Counted from the stretch's first letter, positions 1 through 10,900 are shown. The stretch is DNA of 54,281 bases from Singulisphaera sp. GP187 (GCA_945868575.1 CAMBMH010000007.1:1-54281); one strand, 5' to 3'. Notes: a model not told the origin generated them from the letters alone. Translations and numbers: made by a program.

Positions 1-1310
1 TCTTCGCCTGACATGCGGCTGATGGCGATGTCTTCGATCTTGCGAAGTTGGGATTCGAGGTCGGCGATCTTTTTCTTCCGGGCTTCGAGCTCTTCCTCAT
101 AGACCTTTCGCTTGGAAGGGGGAGTGATGTCGGTGAGGGCAGTCGCCGAGAAGGGATTGCGATCGTTGGAGAAGCGCGGAATATCGGCAAAAAACGCCAG
201 GAACCGGTAATAGTCCTTTTGCGGAATCGGGTCGATCTTGTGATCGTGACACCGGGCGCAGTTCATTGTCATGCCCAAAAACACCTGGCAGGTCGTCGCG
301 ACGAGATCATCATACTCATCGAACTTGGCCTGAAGGGGATCAGCGGGCTCATCGTCCCAAAGACCGAGACGATGGTAGCCTGTCGCGATGATACGGTCGG
401 CATCCGCCTGGGGATCCTTTTCCGTGGGAAGTTCATCCCCGGCGATCTGCTCGCGCACAAAACGGTCAAACGGCTTGTCGGAGTTGAACGAGCGAATCAC
501 ATAGTCGCGATAGCGCCAGGCATACGGCTTGATACCGTCGCGTTCGTAACCGTTGGTTTCGGCGAAACGGACCAGGTCGAGCCAATGGCGACCCCATTTT
601 TCGCCATAGTGGGGACTCGCAAGCAGACGATCAACGACTTTTTCCACCGCATTGGGAGACTTGTCGGCGACAAACGCATCAATCTCGGCGGGGGTGGGGG
701 GAAGCCCGGTCAGGTCATAGGTCACCCGGCGCAGAAAGGAGATCGGATCGGCGACAGGCGCGGGACGAAGCCCCTTGGATTCCAGCTTGGCCAGGATGAA
801 CGCATCCATCGGATTTTTGGCCCAGGCTTTATCCTTGACTTGGGGAGGAGCAACCTTTTTCAAAGGCTGATAGGCCCAATAGTCCTTGGCCTCGATCCGC
901 TTCGGTTTTTCTTCGTGCTTGACCACCTTCGAAGGGTCGGCGCCGATTCCCTTCTTCCAGGCGAGGTCGGATTTGAGCCATTGGCGAATGATGGCGACTT
1001 CGGGATCCGACAGCTTGCCCGAGGGGGGCATCTGGATGTCGTCCTTGTATTCAATCACCTTGAGAAAGAGACTTTCCGCCGGTTTTCCCGAAACGAACGA
1101 GGGGCCGGAGTCGCCCCCTTTGAGGATCCCTTCGCGATAATCAAGGCGCAGGCCACCCTTGGGCTTCGATTCGCCATGACATTTGAGGCACTTGGCCTGC
1201 AAAAGGGGCCAAACCGATTTCTCAAAATGCTCATCCGCGGCGGTGTCCGCAAAGGAAGGCGTCGAGAATAGCGCAAGGGCTAAAGCGAGTGTTGAAGAAC
1301 CTATCATCAT
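1..1310 (-). CDS. PSCyt1-PSCyt2 (DUF1549) secreted cytochrome-like protein, 3' part missing
   Basis: This gene reads from 1310 leftward and is still open at the window edge, so about 436 N-terminal residues are visible. A short hydrophobic signal peptide (MMIGSSTLALALALFSTPSF) is followed by a PSCyt1 domain with one heme c motif, CLKCHG, at residues 41-46, and then a DUF1549/PSCyt2 domain with its typical LTGLPPTP and CARCHDHKIDPI motifs. A C-terminal DUF1553 (PSD1) domain is expected beyond the edge. Members of this family are exported planctomycete proteins often paired with DUF1501 partners; the biochemical role is not established. The gene is divergent from the PSCyt2-PSD1/DUF1501 pair at 1773. 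ATG codons at 1310 and 1307 are both possible starts. The family call is firm; the function is unknown. Confidence 0.9.
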   Translation of the reverse strand, partial: MMIGSSTLALALALFSTPSFADTAADEHFEKSVWPLLQAKCLKCHGESKPKGGLRLDYREGILKGGDSGPSFVSGKPAESLFLKVIEYKDDIQMPPSGKLSDPEVAIIRQWLKSDLAWKKGIGADPSKVVKHEEKPKRIEAKDYWAYQPLKKVAPPQVKDKAWAKNPMDAFILAKLESKGLRPAPVADPISFLRRVTYDLTGLPPTPAEIDAFVADKSPNAVEKVVDRLLASPHYGEKWGRHWLDLVRFAETNGYERDGIKPYAWRYRDYVIRSFNSDKPFDRFVREQIAGDELPTEKDPQADADRIIATGYHRLGLWDDEPADPLQAKFDEYDDLVATTCQVFLGMTMNCARCHDHKIDPIPQKDYYRFLAFFADIPRFSNDRNPFSATALTDITPPSKRKVYEEELEARKKKIADLESQLRKIEDIAISRMSGE

Positions 1311-1772
1311 TTGGCGCTCGGTTCCGTGGCGTGGAAATCCCACAAGGAAGTCTTCCCTAATTCTACCCGATTCCCCTTCGGGAACCAAGAGATCTGCACA
1401 TTCGTGAGGGGTCCAAATTCATTAGCAATTACGGCTGTATGGCCTAATTTTTGCAAATTCTGGCGTACCCTTCCCGGCGAGCCCATCCCCTAAGCGTGGG
1501 CAAGGGGAAAAACAGATGCTTTTCCATGCCGAAACCCGCTCCTGAGCCCGAATTCGCGTCGGGACCGACTTAAAAAAGCAAAACCGAGTCCAAATTCCCA
1601 AAAGAAGCGCTTTCGCCCTTCAAATTCCCCTTGGGTGGGAAACCGGTACAAATTATGATGACCATACCTGCCTCAATGCCTTGAGCAACCGTAAATCTTA
1701 CCCCCAAAGGCCTTTGACAGGATCATCAGGCCCCACCCCGGTTGCATCCCCTCTTCCCCGGAGCCCCAATCC
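1311..1772. other. Divergent intergenic region
   Basis: This 462-base stretch separates two divergent PSCyt-type genes and should hold promoters for both. I see no convincing -35/-10 pair, RNA gene or strong hairpin. Short open frames here lack ribosome sites and family signals. Confidence 0.5.
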
Positions 1773-4520
1773 ATGTCCCGGAAATATCCAGCGGCCATGA
1801 CTTTCGTGCTCCTTTGCGCCCTGATCGGGGCTCTGTTCGGGGGTCTAAATGCCCCGGATCTTTGGGGACACCCCACAGACAACCACGCCAAGGAACCCAA
1901 AAACGACAAAAACGAAACCCTCTGGTCGCTGCAACCTTTGGTGGTGCCCAAAACGCCAAAGCCGAATGACCCGGCCCGGTTTGTCAAAAATCCGGTCGAT
2001 GCCTTCATCCTGGCCAAACTTCTGGAAAAAGGCCTGGCTCCGGCCCACCCTGCCGACAGGCGGACGCTTTTGCGCCGCGCTTATTTTGACCTCATCGGTT
2101 TGCCACCGACGCCTGCCCAGATGGACGCCTTCCTGGCCGATAATCGCCCCGATGCCTGGGAACGGGCGGTGGATCTTCTTTTGGCCTCAAAGCACCATGG
2201 CGAGCGAATGGCCCGTATATGGATGGACAATGTTCACTTTGGCGAAACCCATGGCCACGACCAGGACAGAATTCGCCCCCACGCCTGGCGCTATCGCGAC
2301 TATCTGATCAACGCCTTCAATGACGACCGCCCCTGGGCCCGCTTCGTCAAGGAACAGCTTGCCGCCGACCAGGCATTCCCAGATCGACCCGACCTCATCC
2401 CGGGGCTGGGACTTTTGGCGGCGGGCCCCTGGGACGAGAGTTCATTGCGCGATATTCGCGAGGACGCCATCGACCGCGAAATCGGTCACTATCTCGATCG
2501 CGATGACATCATCACCACGGTGATGAGTTCCTTCCAGAGTGTTACGGTCCACTGCGCCCGTTGCCACGATCACAAATTCGATCCCATAGGCCAGGAAGAA
2601 TATTACCGGCTTCAGGCGGTCTTCGCGGGAATCGGCCGGGGCAACCGCGCCTTTGAACCTGATGCTCAAAAAGCAACGAAACGAAAGGACCTCGCCAAGG
2701 CAAAATCCGATCTGGAAAAGCCCGATCGCAAAGCCTGGTCTAGTGAACTGGTCCAGCGTACCGAATCCAAAACATTTCGCCAAAGACAACTCCTCCTCGA
2801 AGGCCAGGGGGACAAAACCGCCTGGGTGACTCCCGCCATCGAGGAATTTCGCGCGGCCAACGGTTCGGTTCTGGTTTCGCTTCCCGATGGATCCATCCGG
2901 GCCGAGGGACCACTCCCCGGAACCGAAATCACCACAATTGTGATCAAGGGACCCATTAGCCGTGTGAGCGCCCTGAGGCTTGAGTTGCTGACCGATCCAA
3001 CCCTTCCTTTCAAGGGACCGGGTCGCTGCCACAATGGAAACCTCCATCTCAACGAGATCCACTTTTTCAAACGAACCCCAACAGGCGAGGAGAAGATGCT
3101 CGTTGGTGTGCCACAGGCCGATTGGGACCAGGAGGGGTGGACCGTTCGTCATGCGGTCGATGGCAATCCTTCCACCGCCTGGGGAATCTATCCCAAAGTG
3201 GGCGAATCGCATGAGGCCATTTTCCCCTTGGTGACTCCCATTTCCCTGGGATCAAACGAAAAACTTATCGTCCGACTGGAACAGACCCACGGTGGCTCAC
3301 ACCTGATTGGCCGTTTCCGCTTGCGAACGACGCCCGCAAGCGGCCCTTTTGTGGTATCCCAAGTCCCTGCCCCCCTCAAGGACGCATTGGCCAAACCCGC
3401 GCCCATGCGCACTCCGGCCGAAACCCTTGCGATCGAAAAGCACATCCTTTCTAGCATGGTCGAAGAGGAATCGGCCGCGCTTGGGCCGATGCCGCTCGCT
3501 TATGTGGGCGCGCCCGATTTTGAGACGGATGGGGGGCACAGACCACCCGGCAAACCGCGCACCGTCCATATGCTCAAACGGGGAGAAATCCGCAAAAAAG
3601 CGGACATTATTGGTCCGGGATCACTCGATTGCCTCTCGCATATGCCTCTTCCCCCCGGGGAACTCTCCGAAGGGAAGTCGCGGATTTGGCTTGCCGATTG
3701 GATCGGCCACCGGGACAATCCCCTCACCTGGCGCTCGGTCGCCAACCGGGTTTGGCAGGTCCACTTTGGCAAGGGAATCGTCGGCACGCCCAACGACTTT
3801 GGCCAAATGGGCGAATCCCCCAGCCACCCGGAACTTCTCGACTATCTTGCATGCCTGATTCGTGACAACCGCGGCCATCTCAAACCGGTCCACCGCTTGA
3901 TCCTGACCAGTTCGACCTGGATGCAAGCGGCAACAGACAACCCCGTCGCCGCAAAAATCGATGCGGACAACCGCCTTTTGTGGCGTTCCCCCCGGCGCAA
4001 ACTCGATGCCGAGGAATTCCGGGATGCGGTCCTTTTGGCGGCGGGAAAGCTCGACCCAAAAATGGGCGGCCCCTCGGACCAACAATTCACCACCCGCCCA
4101 GGGGTCCATGTCACCCCTGTGGTCGATTACAAGGCATTCGATTGGACCAAAGACGCCAACCACAGGCGTAGCGTCTATCGCTTCATTTTCCGCACGGTTC
4201 CCGACCCACTCGTGGAAAATCTCGATGGCGCCGATGCGACCCAGTTCACCCCGGTGCGCACCGAATCGACCGGCCCGGTCCAAGCCCTTGCCCTCTGGAA
4301 CGATCCGTTTGTTCTTGCCATGGCCGGTTTCATGGCAATAGACATCGCGAAAACCACCAAAGACCCTGCCGATCAGGTGGCGCTTGCCTGCAAACGGCTT
4401 TGGGGACGCCCACCCACTCCTGAGGAAAAATCTCTCCTGGGAGACCATCATAAGCAGGCGGGTTTGGAATCGGTCTGCCGGGTGCTGATCAACTCTTCTG
4501 ATTTTCTTTATCTGGATTAG
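1773..4520 (+). CDS. PSCyt2-PSD1 (DUF1549/DUF1553) secreted protein without PSCyt1
   Basis: This is a 915-residue exported protein. A hydrophobic segment at about residues 8-27 acts as signal peptide or anchor. DUF1549 begins near residue 65 (NPVDAFILAKLLEKGLAPA, LIGLPPTPAQ) and contains CARCHDHKFDPI with Cys261. A middle region of beta-rich character follows, then DUF1553 (about 640-910), recognisable from SRIWLADWIGHRDNPLTWRS and the NRVWQVHFGKGIVGTPNDFG segment. Unlike 39253-42480, it has no N-terminal PSCyt1 domain with its CXXCH. The stop lies 8 bases before the DUF1501 gene at 4529, so the two are almost certainly one operon. The reaction is unknown. An ATG at 1797 (residue 9) is an alternative start. 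Confidence 0.92.
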   Translation: MSRKYPAAMTFVLLCALIGALFGGLNAPDLWGHPTDNHAKEPKNDKNETLWSLQPLVVPKTPKPNDPARFVKNPVDAFILAKLLEKGLAPAHPADRRTLLRRAYFDLIGLPPTPAQMDAFLADNRPDAWERAVDLLLASKHHGERMARIWMDNVHFGETHGHDQDRIRPHAWRYRDYLINAFNDDRPWARFVKEQLAADQAFPDRPDLIPGLGLLAAGPWDESSLRDIREDAIDREIGHYLDRDDIITTVMSSFQSVTVHCARCHDHKFDPIGQEEYYRLQAVFAGIGRGNRAFEPDAQKATKRKDLAKAKSDLEKPDRKAWSSELVQRTESKTFRQRQLLLEGQGDKTAWVTPAIEEFRAANGSVLVSLPDGSIRAEGPLPGTEITTIVIKGPISRVSALRLELLTDPTLPFKGPGRCHNGNLHLNEIHFFKRTPTGEEKMLVGVPQADWDQEGWTVRHAVDGNPSTAWGIYPKVGESHEAIFPLVTPISLGSNEKLIVRLEQTHGGSHLIGRFRLRTTPASGPFVVSQVPAPLKDALAKPAPMRTPAETLAIEKHILSSMVEEESAALGPMPLAYVGAPDFETDGGHRPPGKPRTVHMLKRGEIRKKADIIGPGSLDCLSHMPLPPGELSEGKSRIWLADWIGHRDNPLTWRSVANRVWQVHFGKGIVGTPNDFGQMGESPSHPELLDYLACLIRDNRGHLKPVHRLILTSSTWMQAATDNPVAAKIDADNRLLWRSPRRKLDAEEFRDAVLLAAGKLDPKMGGPSDQQFTTRPGVHVTPVVDYKAFDWTKDANHRRSVYRFIFRTVPDPLVENLDGADATQFTPVRTESTGPVQALALWNDPFVLAMAGFMAIDIAKTTKDPADQVALACKRLWGRPPTPEEKSLLGDHHKQAGLESVCRVLINSSDFLYLD

Positions 4521-4528
4521 GTTAAATC

Positions 4529-5980
4529 ATGCCCTCCCCAAGCCGAATCCAGACAAATGGTCCTTCCCCATTGCCTGGCAATCTATCCCGGCGTGACCTG
4601 CTTCGCGTTTCGGGAGGAGGACTCGGCGCCATTGCCCTTGCTTCAATGGAAGCCAGTCAGGCAAAAGCCTCCGGAACCGAAGGGCTCCACCACGCGCCCA
4701 AAGCCACCCGCATCATCCAGATCTTTCTCAATGGGGGGCTCAGCCAACCTGACACCTTTGACTACAAACCCGAGCTTGAGAAAAACCATGGCAAACCGTT
4801 TCAGCCCAACACAGGCGAAAAGCCCGAAGGCGTGACCAGCGTTCCGGGCAACCTGATGAAAAGCCCCTTCCCCTTCAAGGCCCATGGGCAGTGCGGGCGA
4901 ATGGTCTCCAGTCTTTTCCCCAATCTGGCGACCCAGGTGGACCGGATGGCGTTTTTGATGGCGGTCGCCTCGCGGTCGAATGTTCATGGGCCCGCCAGTT
5001 TTCTGATGAACACGGGTTTTCTCCTCCCCGGTTTTCCGAGCATGGGCGCCTGGATCAGCTACGGCCTCGGCCAACTGGCCGAGGATCTCCCCGCTTTTGT
5101 GGTGCTGCCTGACAGCCGGGGTCTCCCCTACAACGGGAAGGGGAATTTTTCTGCCGGGTTTCTCCCGGCCAATCACAACGGCGTCACGATGGACGCAGGA
5201 GTAACGCCCCCCATTCATGGCTTGTCGCCTGATCCTCGTCCCAAATGGCTCTCCGCAAAAACCGATGATGACGCGCGCCAAACGCTTCAGGCGCTCAACC
5301 GGATCCACGCCTCGACCAGACAGGGTGACGATCGACTGGAAGCCCGCATCGGTTCCTATGAGCTGGCCGCCCGGATGCAGCTTGAGGCGCCCGGGATCAT
5401 GGACCTTTCGCGCGAGGATCTTTTAACCCATCGTCTTTATGGGACCGATCGTCCCGAGATGGCGGATTTCGCGAAGCGATGCCTGCTCGCCCGCAGACTG
5501 ATCGAACGAGGATCCCGTTTTGTCCAGGTATGGAGTGGCGCCGGGGGCCCGAGCAAAAACTGGGACAACCACACCGACATCCTGACCGAACTCCCCTACA
5601 TGACCAAACAGGTGGACCAGCCTCTGACCGCGCTGCTGATCGATCTGGATCGGCGGGGCCTGCTTGAGGATACCCTTGTGGTCTGCATGACCGAATTTGG
5701 CCGCCAACCCTTCACCCAGGGGGCGACCGGTCGCGACCACAACCAGGGAACCACGGTCGCCTGGCTGGCGGGAGCGGGAGTCAAACCCGGAGTGGCGCAC
5801 GGCGAATCCGATCCGTGGAGTTGGCGGGCCGCCGAAGGGAAGGTGACCAACTATGACATCCACGCGACGCTATTGCACCTTTTGGGGATCAACCACGAAA
5901 GGCTGACCTACAAACACAACGGCACCAACCGCCGCCTCACCGATGTCCACGGACATGTGATAAAGCAGGTTCTGGTTTGA
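4529..5980 (+). CDS. DUF1501 family Tat-exported protein
   Basis: This 483-residue protein begins with a twin-arginine signal (SRRDLLRVSGGGLGAIALAS, about residues 20-40), so it is probably exported folded. The body is DUF1501, a family related to sulfatases and alkaline phosphatases. Typical segments are IFLNGGLSQPDTFDYKP near residue 65, MTEFGRQPFTQGATGRDHN near 390, and the C-terminal DIHATLLHLLGINHERLTY. It is the downstream partner of the PSCyt2-PSD1 gene, from which it is separated by 8 bases. This pairing recurs at 39253-44012 and is common in planctomycetes, which suggests a joint role, but the substrate is not known. TGATAA/TTATCA arms start at the stop codon but make only a weak hairpin. 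Confidence 0.93.
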   Translation: MPSPSRIQTNGPSPLPGNLSRRDLLRVSGGGLGAIALASMEASQAKASGTEGLHHAPKATRIIQIFLNGGLSQPDTFDYKPELEKNHGKPFQPNTGEKPEGVTSVPGNLMKSPFPFKAHGQCGRMVSSLFPNLATQVDRMAFLMAVASRSNVHGPASFLMNTGFLLPGFPSMGAWISYGLGQLAEDLPAFVVLPDSRGLPYNGKGNFSAGFLPANHNGVTMDAGVTPPIHGLSPDPRPKWLSAKTDDDARQTLQALNRIHASTRQGDDRLEARIGSYELAARMQLEAPGIMDLSREDLLTHRLYGTDRPEMADFAKRCLLARRLIERGSRFVQVWSGAGGPSKNWDNHTDILTELPYMTKQVDQPLTALLIDLDRRGLLEDTLVVCMTEFGRQPFTQGATGRDHNQGTTVAWLAGAGVKPGVAHGESDPWSWRAAEGKVTNYDIHATLLHLLGINHERLTYKHNGTNRRLTDVHGHVIKQVLV

Positions 5981-6085
5981 TAATTCTATTTATTTATCAC
6001 CTTTATTTTCCGCCTTTTCTTTCCTTTTGTGGTATCTCAAAAAATCATCCAGGGCAGCTTTTTTTGCAATTGAATCCAAGTATCT

Positions 6086-6562
6086 TTAAAGTTTTATTGC
6101 TTGTTCGGGTTGCAATCGCTTTGAAGAACTAATTGTAACTCCGCCAAATCGATTGGTAGAAATAAGCGACACCGATTGAATGGTAGGAGAAGAGTTTAAA
6201 AGAAATCTTGGCACTTCCCTCTTGGCGGCCTCAATTTCATCGGCATTATCATTTGATTCCTTTTTCAACGCGTCCTTATCTTCCAGCCAAAGCTCCATAT
6301 CGGCGACAAGAACTTTGCCACGATTTGCCTCTTTTTTGGCAGCTTCAAGCCAAACATTCTTTGCCGCTGGATTTGGAAAAAAAACTGATTCACCCCTTTC
6401 GGTTCCAGCAGGAACCGCAGTGGAATATGCTGGCTTTTTTTCTGCTTTATCTATTAAGACCTCTAATTTTTCAAGCGTCTTTTTGGTTTCAGTATAGCTA
6501 GAAGGCTTAACGACATCTTGGCCAATTGCCGCAACGATTAAAACAAAACAGAACGCAGACAT
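6086..6562 (-). CDS. Small secreted hypothetical protein
   Basis: This is a 158-residue protein whose first residues (MSAFCFVLIVAAIGQDVV) look like a short signal peptide. The rest is charged, Lys/Glu-rich and probably helical (about residues 24-110), with no cysteines after the signal region and no motif I recognise. The gene and its flanks are visibly more A/T-rich than the neighbours, which may mean a different origin or weak constraint. It lies just downstream of the outer-membrane protein gene on the same strand (93-base gap), so co-transcription is possible. Function unknown. Confidence 0.6.
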   Translation of the reverse strand: MSAFCFVLIVAAIGQDVVKPSSYTETKKTLEKLEVLIDKAEKKPAYSTAVPAGTERGESVFFPNPAAKNVWLEAAKKEANRGKVLVADMELWLEDKDALKKESNDNADEIEAAKREVPRFLLNSSPTIQSVSLISTNRFGGVTISSSKRLQPEQAIKL

Positions 6563-6655
6563 GGGGGTCGCTTTTCTTTATTTTGAGGGAACCGAACCAA
6601 CCATGGACTATCGTATCGATTTGTATTTCAGCGCGAACCAAAGAAAACCAAAAAC

Positions 6656-7750
6656 CTACCACACATACTCGGCGCGGACCGCCATGCCATCGAAGCCGAT
6701 GTTGCCTATGTCGCGAATGAGTTTGGCCGGGTTCGTGTCGTCGGCAATATTGAACCCCTGAAGCATGTTGAACCAGTTTTGGAATTCGTACCCGATGGAC
6801 AGATTCCAGCCCCCGGTCCGGTAACGAAGCGCAAGGCCCAGATCCGCCATCGGAACCAGCCCAATGTATTTGTCACTAATCGACAAAATGTAGGCATTGT
6901 TGGCCACTTCGGTTTGGGATCCCGCAAATGCACCCGTGATTAACGAGGCGGATCCGTTGAGCCGGATGCCCCACCCCCCGGCGATCGTGTAGTCGGCGCT
7001 GCCACCAAGCCGCAGACCGCCACCGTTGAAGGTGATCTTTCGGTTGACCGTATCGGTATCCACATCTCCTCCGGTGTAGGTCGCCATCAGGCTCTGGTTC
7101 ATGTTGGCAAAACGGGCCCCGGCAAATCCGCGCAAAGCGAACGATTCGGTGATGTCCGCCGTTTTGCCCAATTCGATATCGCCCAGATTGAACGCCACGG
7201 TGCTGGTCGCCGAAGCGGCGTTGACCGCCGTGACCAATCCGGGAACGGTTAGCGTGGGATAAATATTGGCCGGAGGGATCAACGGGGGCGGATTGGTTGT
7301 CGGGCTGGAGGAGAAGGCATCGGATTTGTTGCTGTAGTAGGTGTAGCGGAAAAGTGTTTCGATTCCGGAGTTGGGGGAGATCCACCCGATCCCCGCGCGA
7401 AATCCGTTTTCATATCCGGAGGGGACGGTCTGTGTGCCTCCCACGGGTCCCAGTTGGGGGACCGTTCCGGAAATCGCATAGGTCTGGGGGAGGCCCCTTG
7501 TCGCAAGGAGGAGATATTCCCCCTCGAAAATCCATGTTTTTGCTTTGTAATGCCCCCGGGTTGTCCCATCAGGAGGCAACTCTTCGGGTGTGCCGGAATC
7601 TCCCGCGGTCGATACCGGAAGGGGAGAAGAGCTTCCCGCTCGGGGAGGCAAGGTGATATCGGGAACCACTAGTGGCTCGGGAGATTGGGCATGGGCCATC
7701 CCTGTGCAAATGATCATGCACAAAAACGCCATTCGCTTCCATTTACTCAC
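6656..7750 (-). CDS. Outer-membrane beta-barrel protein (BBP7 / Legionella MOMP-like)
   Basis: From a GTG at 7750 this encodes 364 residues: a signal peptide ending near AHAQ (about residue 22), a Pro-rich linker, and a beta-barrel domain with alternating strands rich in Gly and aromatics. It starts around FEGEYLLLATRG and includes GYENGFRAGIGWISPNSGIE. The last residues, AVRAEYVW, end in an aromatic residue as outer-membrane barrel proteins do. The pattern resembles the BBP7/Lpg-MOMP porin-like proteins of planctomycetes. The frame is open upstream to 7867 but that extension has no signal peptide. GTG 7750 has a G-rich site six bases before it, and ATG 7732 is the alternative. A pore or surface role is inferred. 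Confidence 0.78.
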   Translation of the reverse strand: MSKWKRMAFLCMIICTGMAHAQSPEPLVVPDITLPPRAGSSSPLPVSTAGDSGTPEELPPDGTTRGHYKAKTWIFEGEYLLLATRGLPQTYAISGTVPQLGPVGGTQTVPSGYENGFRAGIGWISPNSGIETLFRYTYYSNKSDAFSSSPTTNPPPLIPPANIYPTLTVPGLVTAVNAASATSTVAFNLGDIELGKTADITESFALRGFAGARFANMNQSLMATYTGGDVDTDTVNRKITFNGGGLRLGGSADYTIAGGWGIRLNGSASLITGAFAGSQTEVANNAYILSISDKYIGLVPMADLGLALRYRTGGWNLSIGYEFQNWFNMLQGFNIADDTNPAKLIRDIGNIGFDGMAVRAEYVW

Positions 7751-7980
7751 GATTGGCCCCCCGAATCTGTTCCCCAGGGGCAGCCTTTCGGGAACCCCAA
7801 ATCGGTCGCATAGCGCAAAGGGACCTTCCAACGCAACCCCATTACCCGGTATTGCACCTGATTGCACCTATTGACCGCAAAAAGTCGTCCGGGTATGCGG
7901 TTGGGGGAATATCTGCCCTTAACAAGCGATTCCTTACCCGGGATCGCTTGGTCTGGGGAGACTCCCCGTATGGAGATGGA

Positions 7981-10900
7981 ATGAACCTTTGGCGGGTGGG
8001 AGTGATTGGGGTGGGCCTGATTGCGGTCGCCTACGGGCTGATTTCCCCACTCCTTCCGAGAGGTTTTGGTCGTTCCGCCGCCCTGGTCGCCGCACTACCC
8101 GAAAGCGAATTGGCGGAACCGTTTCCCCTGCCGCCTGAACTTCAGGGAGTGGAACTCCTCAAACAATCTCCGGCCGAGGCGCGCGCCAAATCGCAGTCTT
8201 GCATCCTTTGCCACGGCACGACACACGATCCCCACGGAAAAGATACCCTCCACATCGGCTGCGCCGATTGCCATGGAGGCGATCCCTCGTCCATGGACAA
8301 GAATCGTTCCCACATTTCGCCCAAATATCCCGAGGCATGGAAGAGCACCGCCAATCCGGTCCGGTCTTACACACTGCTCAATCGTGAAAGCCCCGCCTTC
8401 ATCCGCTTTGTCAACCCGGGAGATCTGCGGGTGGCCCACATCAGTTGCGGAACCATCGGTTGTCATCCCACCGAAACGCTGCAAGTCAAAAAGAGCATGA
8501 TGACCCACGGGTGCATGCTTTGGGGCGCGGCCCTTTATAACAACGGCGCGGTCCCCCACAAAAAAGCCCAATACGGCGAATCGTACTCGATGCATGGCAA
8601 ACCGCTTGCCCTGAGAACCGTTCCCCCTCCAAGCGATTGGGAAAAGGAGAAAAAAGGGGTCCTGGAACGACTCGACCCCCTCCCCCGGTTTGAAATCACC
8701 CAACCCGGAAACATCCTGCGCATATTTGAAACAGGCGGCCGCTTCCGCCCCGAGGTCGGCATTCCGGAACTGTTCGAGGAACCGGGCCGCCCCATCCTGA
8801 ACCGACTCTCCACGAGGGGCCTGGGAACACAAAACCGGACAGATCCGGTCTTTTTGGGTCTTCAAAAGACGAGATTGCTCGACCCGACCCTGAACTTCAT
8901 GGGTACCAACGATCACCCCGGCGATTATCGCTCCTCGGGTTGCACCTCCTGTCACATGATCTATGCCAACGACCGTTCGCGGGTCCATTCCGGCCCCTAC
9001 GCCAAATTCGGGAACAGGGGGAAAAGCTTTTCGCAGGATCCAACCATCCCCAAGGATGAGACGGGCCACCCTATCGAACACAAGTTCGCCAAGGGGAACG
9101 GCATCCCGACCAGCCAATGTATCGTTTGCCATGTTCACCCCGGCACGACCGTGATGAACAGCTTTACCGGATTCATGTGGTGGGATGAAGAGACCGACGC
9201 CGATCTGATCTATCCCACCATCGAGCGAAATCCCACCGCCGAGGAATTTGTCAAAAGCCAGATGAGTAATCCGAACGAATCGGCAGTGCGCAATTTCCTC
9301 AGCGATCCGACCTTCCTGGACAACCTGACCGAGCTGAACAAGGTGGCCCAGCACACCCAATTCGCCGATTTCCATGGACACGGCTGGGCCTTCCGGGCCG
9401 TCTACCGCCGTGATCGCAAGGGCAACTTTCTCGATCACAACGGCAAAATTATCGAAAATGTCGGCAACGCCAAACTGCAACAGGCGATGCGCCACCAGAA
9501 CCTGGAACCCAAGGACCGAAAGCCTGTCGATGATGTGCCTGTCCATCTGATGGACATTCATATCGAGCGGGGCATGCATTGTGTCGATTGCCACTTCACC
9601 CAGGACAACCATGGCAACACCAAACTCCAGCAGGAAGTCCGCGCGGCGGTGGAGATCCAGTGTATCGATTGTCATGGCACCATCACGGCCCAGGCGAACC
9701 TGCGCACATCCGGACCGGCAGCGTACACCTCTTCGCCTCCGGGAGCCCCGCTGGAAACCGGAAGGAACCTCGAAGCCCTGCGCACCGCTTCGGGCAAGCG
9801 CCGTTTCGAACGCAAGGGGAACAAGATCATCCAGAACAGCATGGTTGAGGAGAACCTGAGTTGGGAGGTTCCCCAGACCATGGACACCATCACTCCCGGC
9901 CATCCCCGCTACAGCGCCAAATCGCACCTGGCCAAGACCGCCCGCATGGGTAAAGATGGCACCATCGAATATGGTCCGGTGACCAAAGAGAACGAATCGT
10001 GCCTGGCGCACCAGAACTCCAACATGAGCTGTATCGCGTGTCACACCTCGTGGAATCCGAGCTGTTTTGGATGTCATTTGCCGCAAAAAGCCAACGCCAA
10101 AACTCCGATGCTCCATAACGAGGGAACCGTCAGCAAAAACCAGATCTCCTACTGTTTCCAGACCCTTCGCGAGGATGTTTTCATGCTCGGTCGGGATGGG
10201 GATGTGACAGGCAACCGTATTGGCCCCGCGCGCAGTTCCTGCGCCATCCATGTGGGTAGCTACAACAGCAACCGCGAATCGATCTACTTCCAGCAACAAA
10301 CCATTTCCGCGATGGGTCCTTCGGGAATCGCGTTTTCGACCAATGTGCCCCACACGGTTCGAGGCAAGGATGGCACAAAACAGTGCACCGATTGCCACCT
10401 CTCCAAACAAAACGACAACAACGCCATCATGGCCCAGCTTTTGATGCTGGGTACGGGATCGGTCAATTTCATCGGACGCTATGCCTGGGTCGCGCAGGGG
10501 GAACATGGTCTGGAGGCGATCGAGGTGACCGAGCGGGACGAACCGCAAACCGTCATCGGGTCCAGCTTCCAGAAGATCGCATATCCCCAGCGTTATCAGA
10601 AACATCGGGAACATTCCGGCAACCTGGAGGTGGTCCATCACCATCCCGGAACAGACCTTTCGGAGAATCTTTTCCGGCCCAAGGCCAAATCCAACATTCA
10701 GAGTCTTTTTGCCCGGGGCGAATACCTCTATGCCGCCTGTGGCGAGGCGGGAATGCGCGTTTTTGATATCGCTTTTGTAGATCACAAGGGTTTTTCGGAA
10801 CGGGTTTCGACGGCGCCTGTTTCGCCTGTGGGGCAAAAGTTCCATGTGCCTACGCGCTATGCGACCTCGGTCTCCGCTCCCACGACCATCGCGCCTGATC

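Noticed and set aside
48-1271. Long plus-strand open frame (407 codons)
   Set aside because: It is antisense to the PSCyt1-PSCyt2 gene, whose minus-strand product has a clear signal peptide, CLKCHG and CARCHDHKIDPI. The plus-strand product has no family signal.
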